The notes beneath the pieces were generated by a model. It did not search any database. It saw only the letters and a list, made by a program, of their open reading frames with translations, and was not told the origin of the DNA. Made by a program: the position numbers and the translations under genes. Below, one piece after another: positions 21,712 through 22,461 of a stretch of DNA of 22,461 bases. Origin of the DNA: Bacillota bacterium (lineage in GTDB: Bacteria; Bacillota; Clostridia; Christensenellales; CAG-138); NCBI GenBank assembly GCA_023395595.1, contig JAEWYO010000002.1, forward strand, positions 1 to 22,461, written 5' to 3'. The stretch's first letter is position 1. Each line of letters begins with the position of its first letter.

Positions 21712-22461
21712 TCAGTTTTTTCCGTCGTTTTGCACGGGATCATTCACGCCCGGCACCTGCTTGCTATAGCCAAACATCAGCCCGTCTGCCACCACGCGCT
21801 GCACGGAGCCGTCCGGATCAACAGCGCCACTCTCATGAGAGTTGAGCTGCTCGCCCATGAATACCATCGCAGCAGAACGCCCGCCATTAAGGTTGTAGGC
21901 GGTCTGGCAGCCATAGTCTGCAAAGAGCGCGGCAAACTCCTCCAGCGTCAATCCAACGCTGTCTCGCATCGCGCGGCGCTCTACCACGATTGCAATCCAG
22001 TGCCCAGGTTCCATTTCTCCGATGCCTGCGCGGGGATTTGCCCGTGTCATGGGATCATACTTTGCTGCGCGATTGATGCTGCCGCCGGAGATCAGAGCAG
22101 GTCCAAAGGAATAAGCGTTTTCCACGCCGTCCTCTAGCAGCGTCTGCGCGCTGGTGAGCTGCTTGGGTATGATCCGCATGGTTCGATCGGGATAGAATGC
22201 CAGCGTATCTTCCGCGTTTGCGCTCCAGAAAATGCGCCCGTCGCGAATCAAAATGCCCTTGTTCTCCTGTTGATCGTGAATCAGGTTATCCCCTGTTATC
22301 CAGAGCACGGCCTTCTCCCGACGCGCAATTCGATAGGGCAGATCGGCTCCGCGCCCGGCATGCGACTCCGCCGCAAAGCCCGGTCTAAACTGGCTCATGT
22401 CCTTCATATGGATATCCGCAACGAAGTAAACAACCGGCTTACCCGCGCTGTTTTCGCCGCT
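21712..22461 (-). CDS. Phosphodiester glycosidase-domain (NAGPA) protein, C-terminal part (cut by the right edge)
   Basis: The frame is open to the window edge; the first in-frame Met (22407) is internal, because the residues before it (GKPVVYFVADIHMKDMSQFR) align with SKPITYYIADIYLKDINSFR of the protein at 17173-18237. So the N-terminus, probably a membrane anchor and spacer, lies to the right. About 249 residues are visible and cover the NAGPA domain: AYSFGPALISGG, NPRAGIGEMEPGHWIAIVV and AYNLNGGRSAAMVF. The usual NLDGG loop is NLNGG here, an Asp to Asn change absent from the paralogue. This could mean lost or altered activity, or a binding role. It is followed by metK with a separate promoter. 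Confidence 0.9.
   Translation of the reverse strand, partial: SGENSAGKPVVYFVADIHMKDMSQFRPGFAAESHAGRGADLPYRIARREKAVLWITGDNLIHDQQENKGILIRDGRIFWSANAEDTLAFYPDRTMRIIPKQLTSAQTLLEDGVENAYSFGPALISGGSINRAAKYDPMTRANPRAGIGEMEPGHWIAIVVERRAMRDSVGLTLEEFAALFADYGCQTAYNLNGGRSAAMVFMGEQLNSHESGAVDPDGSVQRVVADGLMFGYSKQVPGVNDPVQNDGKN

Overview
The window looks like a chromosomal segment of a low-oxygen, Gram-positive Clostridia-type bacterium with moderately high GC. This is an inference from gene content: desulfoferrodoxin, a Crp/Fnr regulator with a cysteine pair, a SAM-I riboswitch in front of metK, a LytR-CpsA-Psr (LCP) protein, lipoproteins with Pro/Thr-rich spacers, strong AGGAGG-type ribosome binding sites, and no outer-membrane genes. 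No rRNA, tRNA, CRISPR array, integrase or IS transposase was seen.

Layout. (1) 1-2048, minus strand: histidine degradation operon, hutH followed by hutU; hutU runs off the left edge. A good sigma-A-like promoter fixes the hutH start. (2) 2250-4504: a redox island with thioredoxin (+), a Crp/Fnr regulator (-) and desulfoferrodoxin (+). The two redox genes share a 13-bp GTNAC-N3-GTNAC imperfect palindrome in their promoters, and a REP-like inverted repeat doublet lies between trx and the regulator. (3) 4895-6594: YhhN-family membrane protein and a FadR-type GntR regulator. (4) 6621-10560, plus strand: metallophosphoesterase, a large cytoplasmic protein joining a ParB/sulfiredoxin-like N-terminal domain to a BMP/PnrA ligand-binding domain, and a DegT-family PLP aminotransferase, ending in a strong hairpin shared with the convergent neighbour. 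(5) 10590-12810, minus strand: an 8Fe-8S ferredoxin-nitroreductase fusion and a beta-helix-like lipoprotein. (6) 13060-13890: an HAD-IIA phosphatase. (7) 13914-18622: an envelope cluster with an LCP protein (-) divergent from a plus-strand operon of GT2-GtrA glycosyltransferase, membrane-anchored phosphodiester glycosidase-domain (NAGPA) protein and a small two-TM protein. (8) 18636-20026, minus strand: a lipoprotein of beta-propeller type, broken by a one-base frameshift in a lower-GC stretch. (9) 20202-21669, minus strand: metK with a complete SAM-I riboswitch and terminator. (10) 21712-22461, minus strand: the C-terminal part of a second NAGPA-domain protein, open at the right edge.

How the parts may work together. 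The redox island reads as an oxidative or nitrosative stress module in which the Crp/Fnr protein is the obvious candidate for binding the shared palindrome; this is inference. The LCP, GT2-GtrA and two NAGPA-domain proteins suggest attachment and editing of a surface glycopolymer. The ParB-like/BMP fusion, which has no signal peptide, is the least understood gene here; its ligand and partners cannot be read from the sequence.
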